Positions 9,011 through 19,383 of a stretch of DNA of 64,000 nucleotides are shown here, piece after piece. The notes under the pieces were generated by a model. It saw nothing but the letters and a program-made list of their open reading frames with translations. It did no database searches and was not told the origin of the DNA. The stretch's first letter is position 1; every line of letters begins with the position of its first letter. Made by a program: the position numbers and the translations under genes. This DNA is from Pelagihabitans pacificus (GTDB lineage: Bacteria; Bacteroidota; Bacteroidia; Flavobacteriales; Flavobacteriaceae): assembly GCF_009371985.2 (NCBI RefSeq), contig NZ_VIKU02000002.1, forward strand, positions 186,001 to 250,000, given 5' to 3'.

Positions 9011-9039
9011 AAAAAACGCTCCATACAGGGGCGTTTTTT
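9011..9039 (+). terminator. intrinsic terminator after htrA
   Basis: AAAAAACGCTCC pairs with GGGGCGTTTTTT around a five-base loop (9023-9027). The stem ends in a T-run 15 bases after the htrA stop. Confidence 0.85.
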
Positions 9040-9074
9040 ATTTTAAAATGCTATACGAAAACGTTTGAAAAAGT

Positions 9075-9082
9075 TAGTTTTG
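9075..9082 (+). promoter_or_regulatory. Bacteroidota -7 box for GAPDH
   Basis: TAGTTTTG matches TAnnTTTG and lies 34 bases before the ATG at 9117. A TTTG occurs at 9064-9067 but is too close to be the -33 element. Confidence 0.5.
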
Positions 9083-9116
9083 CAGCCACAATCTTAACCG
9101 ATAAATTACTGTATTA

Positions 9117-10565
9117 ATGGAACAGATAAGTTCTTATGAAAAAGAATTGGCCTTTCAGGCGGATAGAAGAAAAGCGACCACCGAATTCATAAAATTGACC
9201 AGTGACCTCTGGTATGATAAATCGATAGAAGTTGTCTTATTTAAAAACCAGGTGATCGATAAGAATGTCAGCGATATTATCAACTTACATGAATATGCGG
9301 GGGAATTTGTGCAAAAGCCGATCTCTATTTTCGATTCCGTAGAAATACTAAGGGCAATCAACGACCTACCCCTACCCCCTTCCAAATTGGATATTGGAAA
9401 ATTAACCTATGAATACCATTCCGATGACAATGGTTATGAAGAGGTAAAGGGTTTCGTAATCGATAAACTCAAGGGGGCCAGCAAGGTCGATGAGTTACAG
9501 GCGAAGGATGTCGTTCTGTACGGTTTCGGAAGAATTGGGCGTTTAGTAGCCCGCGAACTAATGGCAAAAACCGGAAAGGGCAATCAGCTCCGCTTGCGTG
9601 CGATTGTCATTCGTGGACCGATTACGGAGGAAGTACTCGAGAAAAGAGCCAATTTACTACGTGCCGATTCAATTCACGGTCAATTTATGGGAACCGTGAA
9701 TATCGATGCAAAAAAAGGGGCATTGATCATTAATGGTACCACTGTATACGTATTAAGTGCCAATACACCGGAAGACCTTGATTATACCAAGTATGGCATT
9801 ACCGATGCGCTGGTCATAGACAACACGGGAGTATTTCGAGACAGGGACCAGCTGTCAAGACACCTTAAATCGAAAGGGGTCTCGAAAGTATTACTCACAG
9901 CACCCGGCAAATCGGTGCCCAATATCGTTCACGGAATCAACCACCTTAAATACGATCCGGATGGAACCGACATTTTTTCGGCGGCTTCCTGCACTACCAA
10001 TGCCATTACGCCCATTTTAAAAGTGATTGACGATTCCCTTGGAATTTCAAAAGGGCATTTGGAGACCATACACGCCTATACGAACGATCAAAACCTGATG
10101 GACAATATGCACGGAAAATATCGCAGAGGTCGCGCAGCGGCATTAAATATGGTCATTACCGAAACCGGTGCCGGAAAGGCAGTTACCGAGGCCTTACCGG
10201 CTTTGAAGGGCAAACTGACCTCTAATGCAATCCGAGTTCCGGTACCCAATGGCTCTTTGGCCGTACTTAATCTTGAGATAAAAAGCAAGACTTCCGTTGA
10301 GAGCATCAATACCATTTTGAAAAAATATGCCCTTGAGGGCGATCTGGTCGAGCAAATCAAGTATTCTTTGAGCAAAGAGGTAGTTTCATCCGATATCATA
10401 GGTACCTCCGCACCGGCTATCTATGATAGTACCGCTACGATTGTCTCGCCAAACGGAAAAAATATCGTACTCTATATCTGGTACGACAATGAATACGGTT
10501 ATTCCCATCAGGTGATTCGATTGGCAAAATATATCGCGAAGGTAAGACGATTTACCTATTACTAA
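9117..10565 (+). CDS. glyceraldehyde-3-phosphate dehydrogenase, long form
   Basis: This enzyme oxidises and phosphorylates glyceraldehyde 3-phosphate in glycolysis. The 482-residue product is about 145 longer than classical GAPDH, because a N-terminal extension (about residues 1-128) precedes the NAD-binding 'GFGRIG' (136-141). The active-site Cys292 lies in 'SAASCTTNAITP' and the C-terminal 'WYDNEYGYSHQV' is conserved. Long GAPDH forms occur in several Bacteroidota and proteobacteria, often as a second isozyme, so a gluconeogenic or NADP role is possible but not shown. It is monocistronic with its own -7 box. Confidence 0.93.
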   Translation: MEQISSYEKELAFQADRRKATTEFIKLTSDLWYDKSIEVVLFKNQVIDKNVSDIINLHEYAGEFVQKPISIFDSVEILRAINDLPLPPSKLDIGKLTYEYHSDDNGYEEVKGFVIDKLKGASKVDELQAKDVVLYGFGRIGRLVARELMAKTGKGNQLRLRAIVIRGPITEEVLEKRANLLRADSIHGQFMGTVNIDAKKGALIINGTTVYVLSANTPEDLDYTKYGITDALVIDNTGVFRDRDQLSRHLKSKGVSKVLLTAPGKSVPNIVHGINHLKYDPDGTDIFSAASCTTNAITPILKVIDDSLGISKGHLETIHAYTNDQNLMDNMHGKYRRGRAAALNMVITETGAGKAVTEALPALKGKLTSNAIRVPVPNGSLAVLNLEIKSKTSVESINTILKKYALEGDLVEQIKYSLSKEVVSSDIIGTSAPAIYDSTATIVSPNGKNIVLYIWYDNEYGYSHQVIRLAKYIAKVRRFTYY

Positions 10566-10773
10566 ATATTGACTTAAGTGGATTTTTCGTCTTGATCAAC
10601 ATCTTTTTTAAGGCTATTTCCGTACATATAGAATTTAAGGGATTAAATGGTCGCGCTTTTGGTTTTTTGTCTTAAACATAGCTTGTGGTCAAATTTTTTT
10701 CTTAATTGATATTATTGGATTACTTTAGTCCCCTCTAAATCATATTTATTAATACTTAGCAACCGCACTAGAC

Positions 10774-11391
10774 ATGAAGGGTTTAAGAATACTATTTATT
10801 TTTACCGCCTTGTTGACAGTTAACCTACAATTTGCCCAGGAAGCCGACGCACCGGAATTATCGCTTGACAAAGGACCTATCAGCAGCCAGTTTGACTATA
10901 TTGCCAAAAAATCCGGTAATTATCGGGCCGAAGGTGTCCGATATGAGGTAGTCAAGGAAGCCAATCTCTTTAAAATAAGGAAGAACGTTCTCGACACCAT
11001 AAACGCGATCAACAAGAAAACAATTGAGTTGAAATCGACCATTTCTGAAAATGAAGAGACGATCGAGGAACTCAATAAAAAATTGGAGGAAACTACGGGT
11101 AACCTTGCCGCGGTGACCGAGGAAAAAGACAGTATGTCATTTTTAGGTATCCAAGTTTCGAAAGGTACTTATAATTTCATTCTTTGGACAATGATTGCCG
11201 CTTTGTTGTTGACGCTGCTATTTTTTATTTATAAGTTCCGTAAAAGCAACATCCTTACCCAAGAGGCCCGCACCAATCTCGCCGAACTCGAGGTAGAATA
11301 CGAAGATCATCGCCGAAGAGCATTGGAACGGGAACAAAAAATTAGCCGGCAACTTCAGGATGAAATCAACAAATACAAAAAACAAAAATAA
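10774..11391 (+). CDS. secreted or membrane coiled-coil protein of unknown function
   Basis: This 205-residue protein has a signal peptide (residues about 4-21, cleaved after 'NLQFAQ') and a short extracytoplasmic domain with 'ANLFKIRKNVLDTINAINKK'. A coiled coil covers about 75-115, a transmembrane helix about 130-150 ('FILWTMIAALLLTLLFFIYKF') and a second highly charged coiled coil runs to the end. I recognise it as a flavobacterial conserved protein found near trmD. It is sometimes annotated as a tRNA methyltransferase because of that neighbour, but nothing in the sequence supports a methyltransferase. Function unknown. A strong terminator follows it. Confidence 0.75.
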   Translation: MKGLRILFIFTALLTVNLQFAQEADAPELSLDKGPISSQFDYIAKKSGNYRAEGVRYEVVKEANLFKIRKNVLDTINAINKKTIELKSTISENEETIEELNKKLEETTGNLAAVTEEKDSMSFLGIQVSKGTYNFILWTMIAALLLTLLFFIYKFRKSNILTQEARTNLAELEVEYEDHRRRALEREQKISRQLQDEINKYKKQK

Positions 11392-11395
11392 AACG

Positions 11396-11421
11396 AAAAG
11401 CTCCGAAAGGAGTTTTTTTTT
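11396..11421 (+). terminator. intrinsic terminator with GAAA tetraloop
   Basis: CTCC-GAAA-GGAG, extended by A/T pairs, is followed by nine T. It ends only about 10 bases before the next start codon (11431). The acetyltransferase and trmD are therefore transcribed either by read-through or from a promoter inside or upstream of the hairpin. Confidence 0.85.
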
Positions 11422-11430
11422 GCTCTCGAG

Positions 11431-11871
11431 ATGATTACCATTATCCCAGCCACAAAAGACCATATCGAACAGGTCGCCCCCCTTTTCGATCGCTACAGGA
11501 TATTCTATGGGCAAGATTCTAATCTTTCGGCCGCTACTCGTTTTTTGGAGCAACGAATGTCTAGAAACGAATCGGTGATTTTCCTTGCCCTCGATGAGCA
11601 AGAGGCCGTCGGTTTCACACAGCTCTATACTACTTTCTCATCCGTATCCATGGAGCGTGTTTTTATTCTTAATGATCTTTTTGTCTTGAATTCACATCGA
11701 AAAAAAGGAATCGGGGAAGCCCTTCTCAACAGGGCAAAGACCCATTGCAAAGAGAGAGGCTATAAGGGGTTGGCCCTGGAGACGGCCACGAATAATCCGG
11801 CACAACAGTTATACGAGCGGTTAGGATGGAAAAAAGATGCGCACTGTTTTCACTATTTTTGGACCGCCTAA
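11431..11871 (+). CDS. GNAT family N-acetyltransferase
   Basis: This is a 146-residue single GNAT domain. '[23 protein letters not shown]' carries the acetyl-CoA binding loop (R/K-x-x-G-I-G), and '[20 protein letters not shown]' is the typical C-terminal motif. The acceptor is unknown. The gene starts right after the terminator at 11396-11421 and its stop is 22 bases before the trmD ATG, so expression is probably linked with trmD. Confidence 0.9.
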   Translation: MITIIPATKDHIEQVAPLFDRYRIFYGQDSNLSAATRFLEQRMSRNESVIFLALDEQEAVGFTQLYTTFSSVSMERVFILNDLFVLNSHRKKGIGEALLNRAKTHCKERGYKGLALETATNNPAQQLYERLGWKKDAHCFHYFWTA

Positions 11872-11893
11872 ATACCAGGAAAATACATCTCTA

Positions 11894-12568
11894 ATGCGAA
11901 TAGACATCATCACTGTTTTGCCCGAACTCCTACGAAGCCCATTCGAGGCTTCCATTCTTAAAAGAGCAATAGAAAAGGGCCTAGTGGAAGTTCACCTGCA
12001 CAATCTACGGGATTATACCGATAAAAGCTATAAGCAGGTCGACGACTATCAATTTGGAGGGGGAGCCGGTATGGTCCTCATGATAGAACCCATTGACAAA
12101 TGCATTACCGAGCTCAAATCAGAGCGGCAGTATGATGAGGTTATATATATGACTCCCGATGGGCAGACCTTGAACCAGCAAATGGCCAATAGCCTGTCGC
12201 TTTGTGGAAATATTATCATCCTATGTGGGCACTACAAAGGTGTGGATCAGCGGGTGAGGGACACTTTTATAACCAAGGAGATTTCCTTGGGTGATTATGT
12301 ACTGTCCGGTGGGGAACTCGGGGCAGCGGTTCTTTGCGATACGATTATTCGACTAATTCCAGGAGTGCTGAACGATGAGACCTCGGCTCTTACGGATAGT
12401 TTTCAAGATGGACTTTTAGCTCCACCTGTGTATACCCGGCCTGCCGACTATAAAGGAATGAAGGTTCCAGAAGTATTATTGAGCGGAAACTTTCCTAAAA
12501 TCGAGGAATGGCGGGAACAACAAGCCTTGAAGCGAACCGAACGGCTTCGTCCTGATCTATTGAAATAG
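11894..12568 (+). CDS. trmD: tRNA (guanine-N1-)-methyltransferase TrmD
   Basis: TrmD makes m1G37 in tRNAs that read CNN and related codons and so prevents +1 frameshifting. The protein shows the SPOUT trefoil-knot motifs '[12 protein letters not shown]' and '[13 protein letters not shown]', and the opening '[13 protein letters not shown]'. I place the start at ATG 11894 (224 residues, the usual length) rather than at the in-frame ATG 11837 inside the acetyltransferase gene. rplS follows, as in many bacteria, but here rplS has its own promoter 12612-12641. Confidence 0.97.
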   Translation: MRIDIITVLPELLRSPFEASILKRAIEKGLVEVHLHNLRDYTDKSYKQVDDYQFGGGAGMVLMIEPIDKCITELKSERQYDEVIYMTPDGQTLNQQMANSLSLCGNIIILCGHYKGVDQRVRDTFITKEISLGDYVLSGGELGAAVLCDTIIRLIPGVLNDETSALTDSFQDGLLAPPVYTRPADYKGMKVPEVLLSGNFPKIEEWREQQALKRTERLRPDLLK

Positions 12569-12611
12569 CCTTCTATCATAGAGCCTACGGCAAAAAATTG
12601 AACAAAAACAC

Positions 12612-12641
12612 TTGTCGGTTATCAATTATAGCGTATTTTTG
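12612..12641 (+). promoter_or_regulatory. rplS promoter
   Basis: TTG (12612-12614), a 19-bp spacer and TATTTTTG (12634-12641) match the Bacteroidota consensus. Initiation is expected near 12647, giving a leader of about 63 nt. Confidence 0.75.
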
Positions 12642-12645
12642 CATC

Positions 12646-12709
12646 CGGTAAAATCAACCGCTGACGAAAATCGTGAATGTTGCTCTTTACATAACAGTAA
12701 ATTTGAATC
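12646..12709 (+). promoter_or_regulatory. structured leader of rplS (possible L19 autoregulatory element)
   Basis: CAAC (12655-12658) can pair with GTTG (12679-12682), enclosing ACG (12664-12666) paired with CGT (12672-12674). CGGT/ACCG upstream (about 12646-12660) is an alternative pairing. I recall that an L19 leader motif has been proposed in flavobacteria, but I cannot verify that this is an instance. Confidence 0.4.
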
Positions 12710-13060
12710 ATGGAATCATTAATCAATTTTGTGGAAAACGAATTTGTAGCCAAAAAGGAATTCCCAAATTTCTCTGCCGGTGATACAATTACGGTTTATT
12801 ACGAAATTAAGGAGGGTGAAAAAACACGTACCCAGTTCTTTAAGGGAGTGGTCATCCAAAGAAGGGGTAGCGGCGCAACAGAGACTTTTACCATTCGTAA
12901 GATGTCGGGAACTGTTGGGGTAGAGCGTATATTCCCTATCAACATGCCAGCACTGCAAAAAATCGAAGTGAACAAAAAAGGGAAAGTACGTAGGGCACGT
13001 ATCTTCTACTTTAGAGGACTTACTGGTAAGAAAGCGCGCATCAAAGAAGTTCGCTCTTAG
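12710..13060 (+). CDS. rplS: 50S ribosomal protein L19
   Basis: L19 sits at the interface of the ribosomal subunits. The 116-residue product has the family core 'FSAGDTITVYYEIKEGEK', 'FKGVVIQRRGSGATETFTIRK', 'GVERIFPINMPALQKIEV' and the basic 'RRARIFYFRGLTGKKARIKE'. Length is normal. It is preceded by its own promoter and followed by a strong terminator. Confidence 0.98.
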   Translation: MESLINFVENEFVAKKEFPNFSAGDTITVYYEIKEGEKTRTQFFKGVVIQRRGSGATETFTIRKMSGTVGVERIFPINMPALQKIEVNKKGKVRRARIFYFRGLTGKKARIKEVRS

Positions 13061-13081
13061 TTCGCCTCAGAAACAACTTGA

Positions 13082-13112
13082 ATGCGCCCTAAAGAATCAG
13101 GGCGCATTTTTT
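13082..13112 (+). terminator. intrinsic terminator of rplS
   Basis: ATGCGCCCT (13082-13090) and AGGGCGCAT (13099-13107) pair perfectly around an eight-base loop and are followed by a T-run. Confidence 0.92.
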
Positions 13113-13561
13113 ATGAACAATTGTTAATATCCTACGTTCATATATTGTTGATTTTAAATCTGTTAAATATTTTGGCGCTCTCGTGTTTTAAAGTACATTT
13201 ACCCTGTAATCAAAAGAAAGCCGTCAAAAGCGAAGTAAGTTGATTATTATAAAGTTCACGTAATTTATACTGTTGATTTAGTTTTTTCAGGATTCGGTGG
13301 AAACACAGAGAATAGAAAAAACGAGCAAAAAGGTAAAGACATCGGTTTTTACGTTACTTTTTGTGAATGACACTGTATCTTTTTTGAAACTTCGGTTTCA
13401 GGTTGGATAAAAAGACATGAAGTCAATGGGAATAGATATCGATTACGACTTGGTTGAAAAATTAAGTGTAAAGATATCTTAAACGTGGAGATAGTGAAGT
13501 GGATGCAATCAATGGTTGCAGTTTTGCCTTAGGGCGGAACAAAAAGTTCACTAGCTATTTC
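13113..13561 (+). ncRNA. gene-free stretch; possible structured small RNA or decayed gene
   Basis: This stretch has no convincing protein gene. Between the rplS terminator and a second strong terminator (13562-13608) lies AT-rich sequence with a perfect 6-bp hairpin closed by a TTCG tetraloop (TGAAAC-TTCG-GTTTCA, 13385-13400). There is also a possible GTAAA/TTTAC hairpin just upstream of that. Only short ORFs occur: a GTG-started 38-codon frame ending just after the TTCG hairpin and a 21-codon ATG frame after it. No tmRNA, RNase P or SRP RNA core motif is present. Something is probably transcribed towards the second terminator; its boundaries are unknown. Confidence 0.35.
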
Positions 13562-13608
13562 AAAAAAGCCATGTCAGTGTACTTGTACCATGACATGGCT
13601 TTTATTTT
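13562..13608. terminator. strong, possibly bidirectional terminator
   Basis: AAAAGCCATGTCA (13564-13576) and TGACATGGCTTTT (13591-13603) form a perfect 13-bp stem around 14 bases. T-rich sequence follows on the plus strand and the A-run before it gives T on the minus strand. It is about 500 bases past the rplS terminator, so it must end another transcript. Confidence 0.85.
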
Positions 13609-13723
13609 TACTGCCCTCGGCTGATGTTCAAAGCCACCGCTTTTTAGCTCGTATACCCTTTTAAGTTGGGTTTTCTGCCATTTTTTTAGCCCATTAAATG
13701 TATATTTGCTGCGCTTTAAATAA

Positions 13724-15958
<2,235 letters not shown>

Positions 15959-15982
15959 AAATTAATCACCGTTATTCTGGTC

Positions 15983-16014
15983 GGCCCCTTCCCTGATGTA
16001 GGGGCCTTGTCTTT
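15983..16014 (+). terminator. intrinsic terminator of isocitrate dehydrogenase
   Basis: GGCCCCT (15983-15989) pairs with AGGGGCC (16000-16006), followed by a T-rich but interrupted tail. Confidence 0.8.
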
Positions 16015-16033
16015 CCTAAATTAATGTTAAGCC

Positions 16034-16065
16034 TTGCTTTCTACTCCTACTCATACCTATTTTTA
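16034..16065 (+). promoter_or_regulatory. probable promoter of the TonB receptor / DUF4249 operon
   Basis: TTG (16034-16036), a 21-bp spacer and TATTTTTA (16058-16065; seven of eight to TAnnTTTG). The box overlaps a short A/T palindrome just before the ATG at 16082. Confidence 0.45.
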
Positions 16066-16081
16066 TAAAAAATAGAACCGA

Positions 16082-18481
16082 ATGACTGCACCGACCAAGT
16101 TCCTCTTTTTTTTATTCCTAAATTTCACGCTTCTTTCCTTTTCCCAACAAAAATTTACGCTTAGCGGTACCGTATCGGAAGCCTCGAGTAACGAAACCCT
16201 GATCGGGGTAACGGTGGCCGTTCCGGAATTAAGAACGGGTGTTACCACCAATGAATATGGATTTTATTCCATTACCCTGCCGGAGGGAACATACAAAGTA
16301 TTGGTGAGTTATTTAGGATTTAAGGATATCGTTCGGGAAATCGCCCTTACCCAAAATCTAAAAATCAATTTCCAGATGATCGAGGAAGCAGAACAACTGG
16401 AAGAAGTGGTGGTCACCGAAGATGTGGAAAAGATGGACATTCGCACCCCACAAATGAGTGTGAACACACTATCAGTGGAAACCATTAAAAGTATTCCGGT
16501 TATACTGGGTGAGGCAGACGTAGTGAAATCCATCCTTCTCCTTCCGGGCGTGACCAACGCGGGTGAAGGCGCCTCTGGTTTTAATGTTCGTGGAGGGGCC
16601 GTGGATCAAAATCTTATTTTATTGGACGAGGCGATTATTTTCAATTCTTCCCACCTATTCGGTTTTTTTTCGGTTTTTAATCCAGATGCCATCAAGGACA
16701 TTAAACTGTACAAGGGAGGAATTCCGGCGCGATATGGTGGGCGTTTATCCTCGGTACTGGATATTTTTCAAAAGGAGGGTAACAGTAAGGAATTACACGC
16801 AAATGGCGGTATCGGGGCGGTTGCGAGCCGTTTGCTCATCGAGGGGCCCTTAAAAAAAGACAAAGCGGCATTTTTAGTGGGTGGCAGAGGGTCCTATGCC
16901 CACTTGTTCCTTCCGCTGTTTGATCAAGACAACACCGCTTACTTTTTTGATTTGAACACCAAGCTCAACTACAATATCAACGAACGTAATAGTATCTACT
17001 TATCCGGCTATTTTGGAAGGGATGTATTCGGTATAAGTGAAAGCTTTGTCAATACGTACGGCAATGCCGTGGGGAACTTTCGATGGAACCATCTTTTTTC
17101 GGATAAGCTGTTTTCGAATCTTTCCTTGATATATTCGGACTATTATTACGGTTTAAAGCTCGATTTTATAGGTTTCGACTGGAATTCCGGTATCCGGAAC
17201 TTTAACATAAAATACGATTTAAAACACTATCTAAGCAATAAGCTGCAGATCAATTATGGCCTAAACAATATTTATTATTCCTTCAATCCCGGAAAGATCG
17301 AACCCAGCAGCCCCGAATCCGGAATCATCGAGGAACAGCTGACCCAAAAATATGCGAATGAATCGGCAGCGTACATCGACATTGAGCACGACATTACCGA
17401 CAACTTTAGCGTACAGTACGGTTTACGGTTCAGCCATTTTATCCGATTCGGGCAAGATGAACTTTTTACGTACGCCAACGACAACCCCGTCGAATTCGAC
17501 CCTTTGGCGCTCGTTTACCGAGAAGCCGAACCAACGGGGGTACTCAGTTCGAGCAGATCGGAAACCTTGGCCTCTTTTTCCAATTTTGAGCCACGCCTGT
17601 CGTTATCATATACCTTCGGTCCCAGTAGCTCGGTAAAAGCCAGTTATACGCGGTTGGCCCAGTATCTACATTTATTATCGAACACCAGTTCCCCTACGCC
17701 ATTGGATGTATGGACCCCTAGCGGGCCCTTTGTTGAGCCCCAATTACTTGACCAATATGCAATCGGATATTTTCAAAATATTAAGAAAGGCGAATATAGC
17801 CTGGAAACGGAAGCTTTCTATAAGGATATTCAAAATCGCATCGATTACATTGACGGGGCAAACCTAATCGCGAACGATGCAATCGAACAAGTAATTCTGA
17901 ACGGGGAGGCACGTGCCTACGGCCTTGAACTTCTACTGCGTAAAAACGAAGGGCGTTTTCAAGGGTGGTTGGCATATACGCTCTCCCGTTCTGAACAACG
18001 TACTCCGGGTAGAACCCCCACTGTTGATAACGGCCGGTCGAATTTGGAAACAGGAATCAATTTTGGCAATTGGTACAATACCCCTTTTGATAAAACCCAT
18101 GATATTTCATTTTATGGCAATTATGATTTGAACAAAAAGTGGAACTTCAACACCAATTTCGTCTATCAAACAGGACAACCTACCAATTACCCAATCGGAC
18201 AATTTGAATTTCAGGGACTTACGGTACCATATTTCGGATTACGAAATAAAGAACGTCTTCCCGATTATCACAGAATCGATGTAGCTGCCACCCTAACACC
18301 AAAGAAAAACGAAGGGAGAAAATGGAAGACGGAATGGGTATTCAGCATTTATAACGTATACAATAGAAGAAATGCCGCCTCTATTAATTTTAGGCGCAAT
18401 CAAGATACGGGTGTCAATGAAGCAATTCGAACTTCTATTTTTGGAATCGTCCCTGCTGTAACCTATAATTTTAAATTTTAA
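16082..18481 (+). CDS. TonB-dependent outer-membrane receptor with carboxypeptidase-like regulatory domain
   Basis: This is a 799-residue outer-membrane importer. A signal peptide (1-21) is followed by a carboxypeptidase-D-like regulatory domain (about 25-105, 'LSGTVSEASSNETLIGVTV'), a plug domain (about 120-235, 'GFNVRGGAVDQNLILLDEA') and a 22-strand barrel ending in 'VPAVTYNFKF' with the C-terminal Phe needed for BAM insertion. There is no SusD gene beside it. Two DUF4249 lipoproteins follow at 6 and 33 bp, a pairing I know from many Bacteroidota loci. The substrate is unknown. Confidence 0.92.
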   Translation: MTAPTKFLFFLFLNFTLLSFSQQKFTLSGTVSEASSNETLIGVTVAVPELRTGVTTNEYGFYSITLPEGTYKVLVSYLGFKDIVREIALTQNLKINFQMIEEAEQLEEVVVTEDVEKMDIRTPQMSVNTLSVETIKSIPVILGEADVVKSILLLPGVTNAGEGASGFNVRGGAVDQNLILLDEAIIFNSSHLFGFFSVFNPDAIKDIKLYKGGIPARYGGRLSSVLDIFQKEGNSKELHANGGIGAVASRLLIEGPLKKDKAAFLVGGRGSYAHLFLPLFDQDNTAYFFDLNTKLNYNINERNSIYLSGYFGRDVFGISESFVNTYGNAVGNFRWNHLFSDKLFSNLSLIYSDYYYGLKLDFIGFDWNSGIRNFNIKYDLKHYLSNKLQINYGLNNIYYSFNPGKIEPSSPESGIIEEQLTQKYANESAAYIDIEHDITDNFSVQYGLRFSHFIRFGQDELFTYANDNPVEFDPLALVYREAEPTGVLSSSRSETLASFSNFEPRLSLSYTFGPSSSVKASYTRLAQYLHLLSNTSSPTPLDVWTPSGPFVEPQLLDQYAIGYFQNIKKGEYSLETEAFYKDIQNRIDYIDGANLIANDAIEQVILNGEARAYGLELLLRKNEGRFQGWLAYTLSRSEQRTPGRTPTVDNGRSNLETGINFGNWYNTPFDKTHDISFYGNYDLNKKWNFNTNFVYQTGQPTNYPIGQFEFQGLTVPYFGLRNKERLPDYHRIDVAATLTPKKNEGRKWKTEWVFSIYNVYNRRNAASINFRRNQDTGVNEAIRTSIFGIVPAVTYNFKF

Positions 18482-18486
18482 ACTAC

Positions 18487-19350
18487 ATGAAACTGTTCTC
18501 CGTACTTTTGGGTTTGTTGTTGGTAATCACATCCTGTGAAGACGTTATAGAAGTCGATACCCCAAGTGAACCGCCCAGATTGGCGATAGATGGTCTTATA
18601 AGAATCTCGGACACAACGGCCACAGCCCAGACCGTTCGCATAAAAGCGGAACTCACGAGTTCCTTTTTCGGGGAAGTATCCCCCGCCAATTTGGAATCCA
18701 TTTCTATCACGAATCTCGATTATGTACCCAGCGGCCCTCTTGATTCCAATGTTAGGCAACTGACTGAGGTCGTGCCAGGTGTTTACGAAAGTAACATCAA
18801 CACACGTTTTCTTGTTGAGGGGGAATTAAATCTAAGTATCACCCACGAGGGTCAACGGTATCTGGCCATAACCGAATTTGCCCCTTCCTCGCCCATTGAT
18901 GAAGTAAGTCAAGGCGACGGTACCCTTTTTGGTGGCGAGGAGACAGAGGTCATTATCTCCTTTACCGACGATGCGGAACGAAATGACTATTACCTTTTTG
19001 ACTTTGATTTTGATGAGTACTTGGTAACCGAGGACGAATTTTATAATGGGCAGACTTTTGAATTTTCGTATTTCTACGATGACGATGTTATACCGGGGAT
19101 GGAGGTGGAAATCAGTATCCTTGGAATCGATGAATCATTTTACAACTATATGAACCAATTGATCGTGCAGGCCGATAGCGGTTCCCAAGGGCCGTTCCAA
19201 ACCCCTTCCGCTACCGTAAGAGGTAATATCATTAACGTTACGAACATCGACAACATCGATACATTCGACAATGTGGAAGACAGTAATAATTTTGCCCTAG
19301 GCTATTTTGCCGTGAGCCAGACCTTTAGCCAAAGCCTAACGATAGAATAA
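18487..19350 (+). CDS. DUF4249 lipoprotein (first of two)
   Basis: This 287-residue protein has a lipoprotein signal with the lipobox Cys17 ('LLVITSC', then EDVIE). The mature protein is beta-rich, with 'GPFQTPSATVRGNIINVTN' and a C-terminal 'GYFAVSQ', matching DUF4249. These proteins are encoded directly after TonB receptors and may be surface partners that pass substrate to the receptor, in the way SusD-like proteins do. That is an inference from context. It starts six bases after the receptor stop. Confidence 0.85.
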   Translation: MKLFSVLLGLLLVITSCEDVIEVDTPSEPPRLAIDGLIRISDTTATAQTVRIKAELTSSFFGEVSPANLESISITNLDYVPSGPLDSNVRQLTEVVPGVYESNINTRFLVEGELNLSITHEGQRYLAITEFAPSSPIDEVSQGDGTLFGGEETEVIISFTDDAERNDYYLFDFDFDEYLVTEDEFYNGQTFEFSYFYDDDVIPGMEVEISILGIDESFYNYMNQLIVQADSGSQGPFQTPSATVRGNIINVTNIDNIDTFDNVEDSNNFALGYFAVSQTFSQSLTIE

Positions 19351-19383
19351 GCTTTATGGTACAAAATTTGATTGTTGGATATC

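Noticed and set aside
13113-13561. tmRNA, RNase P RNA or SRP RNA
   Set aside because: None of their conserved core sequences occurs on either strand.
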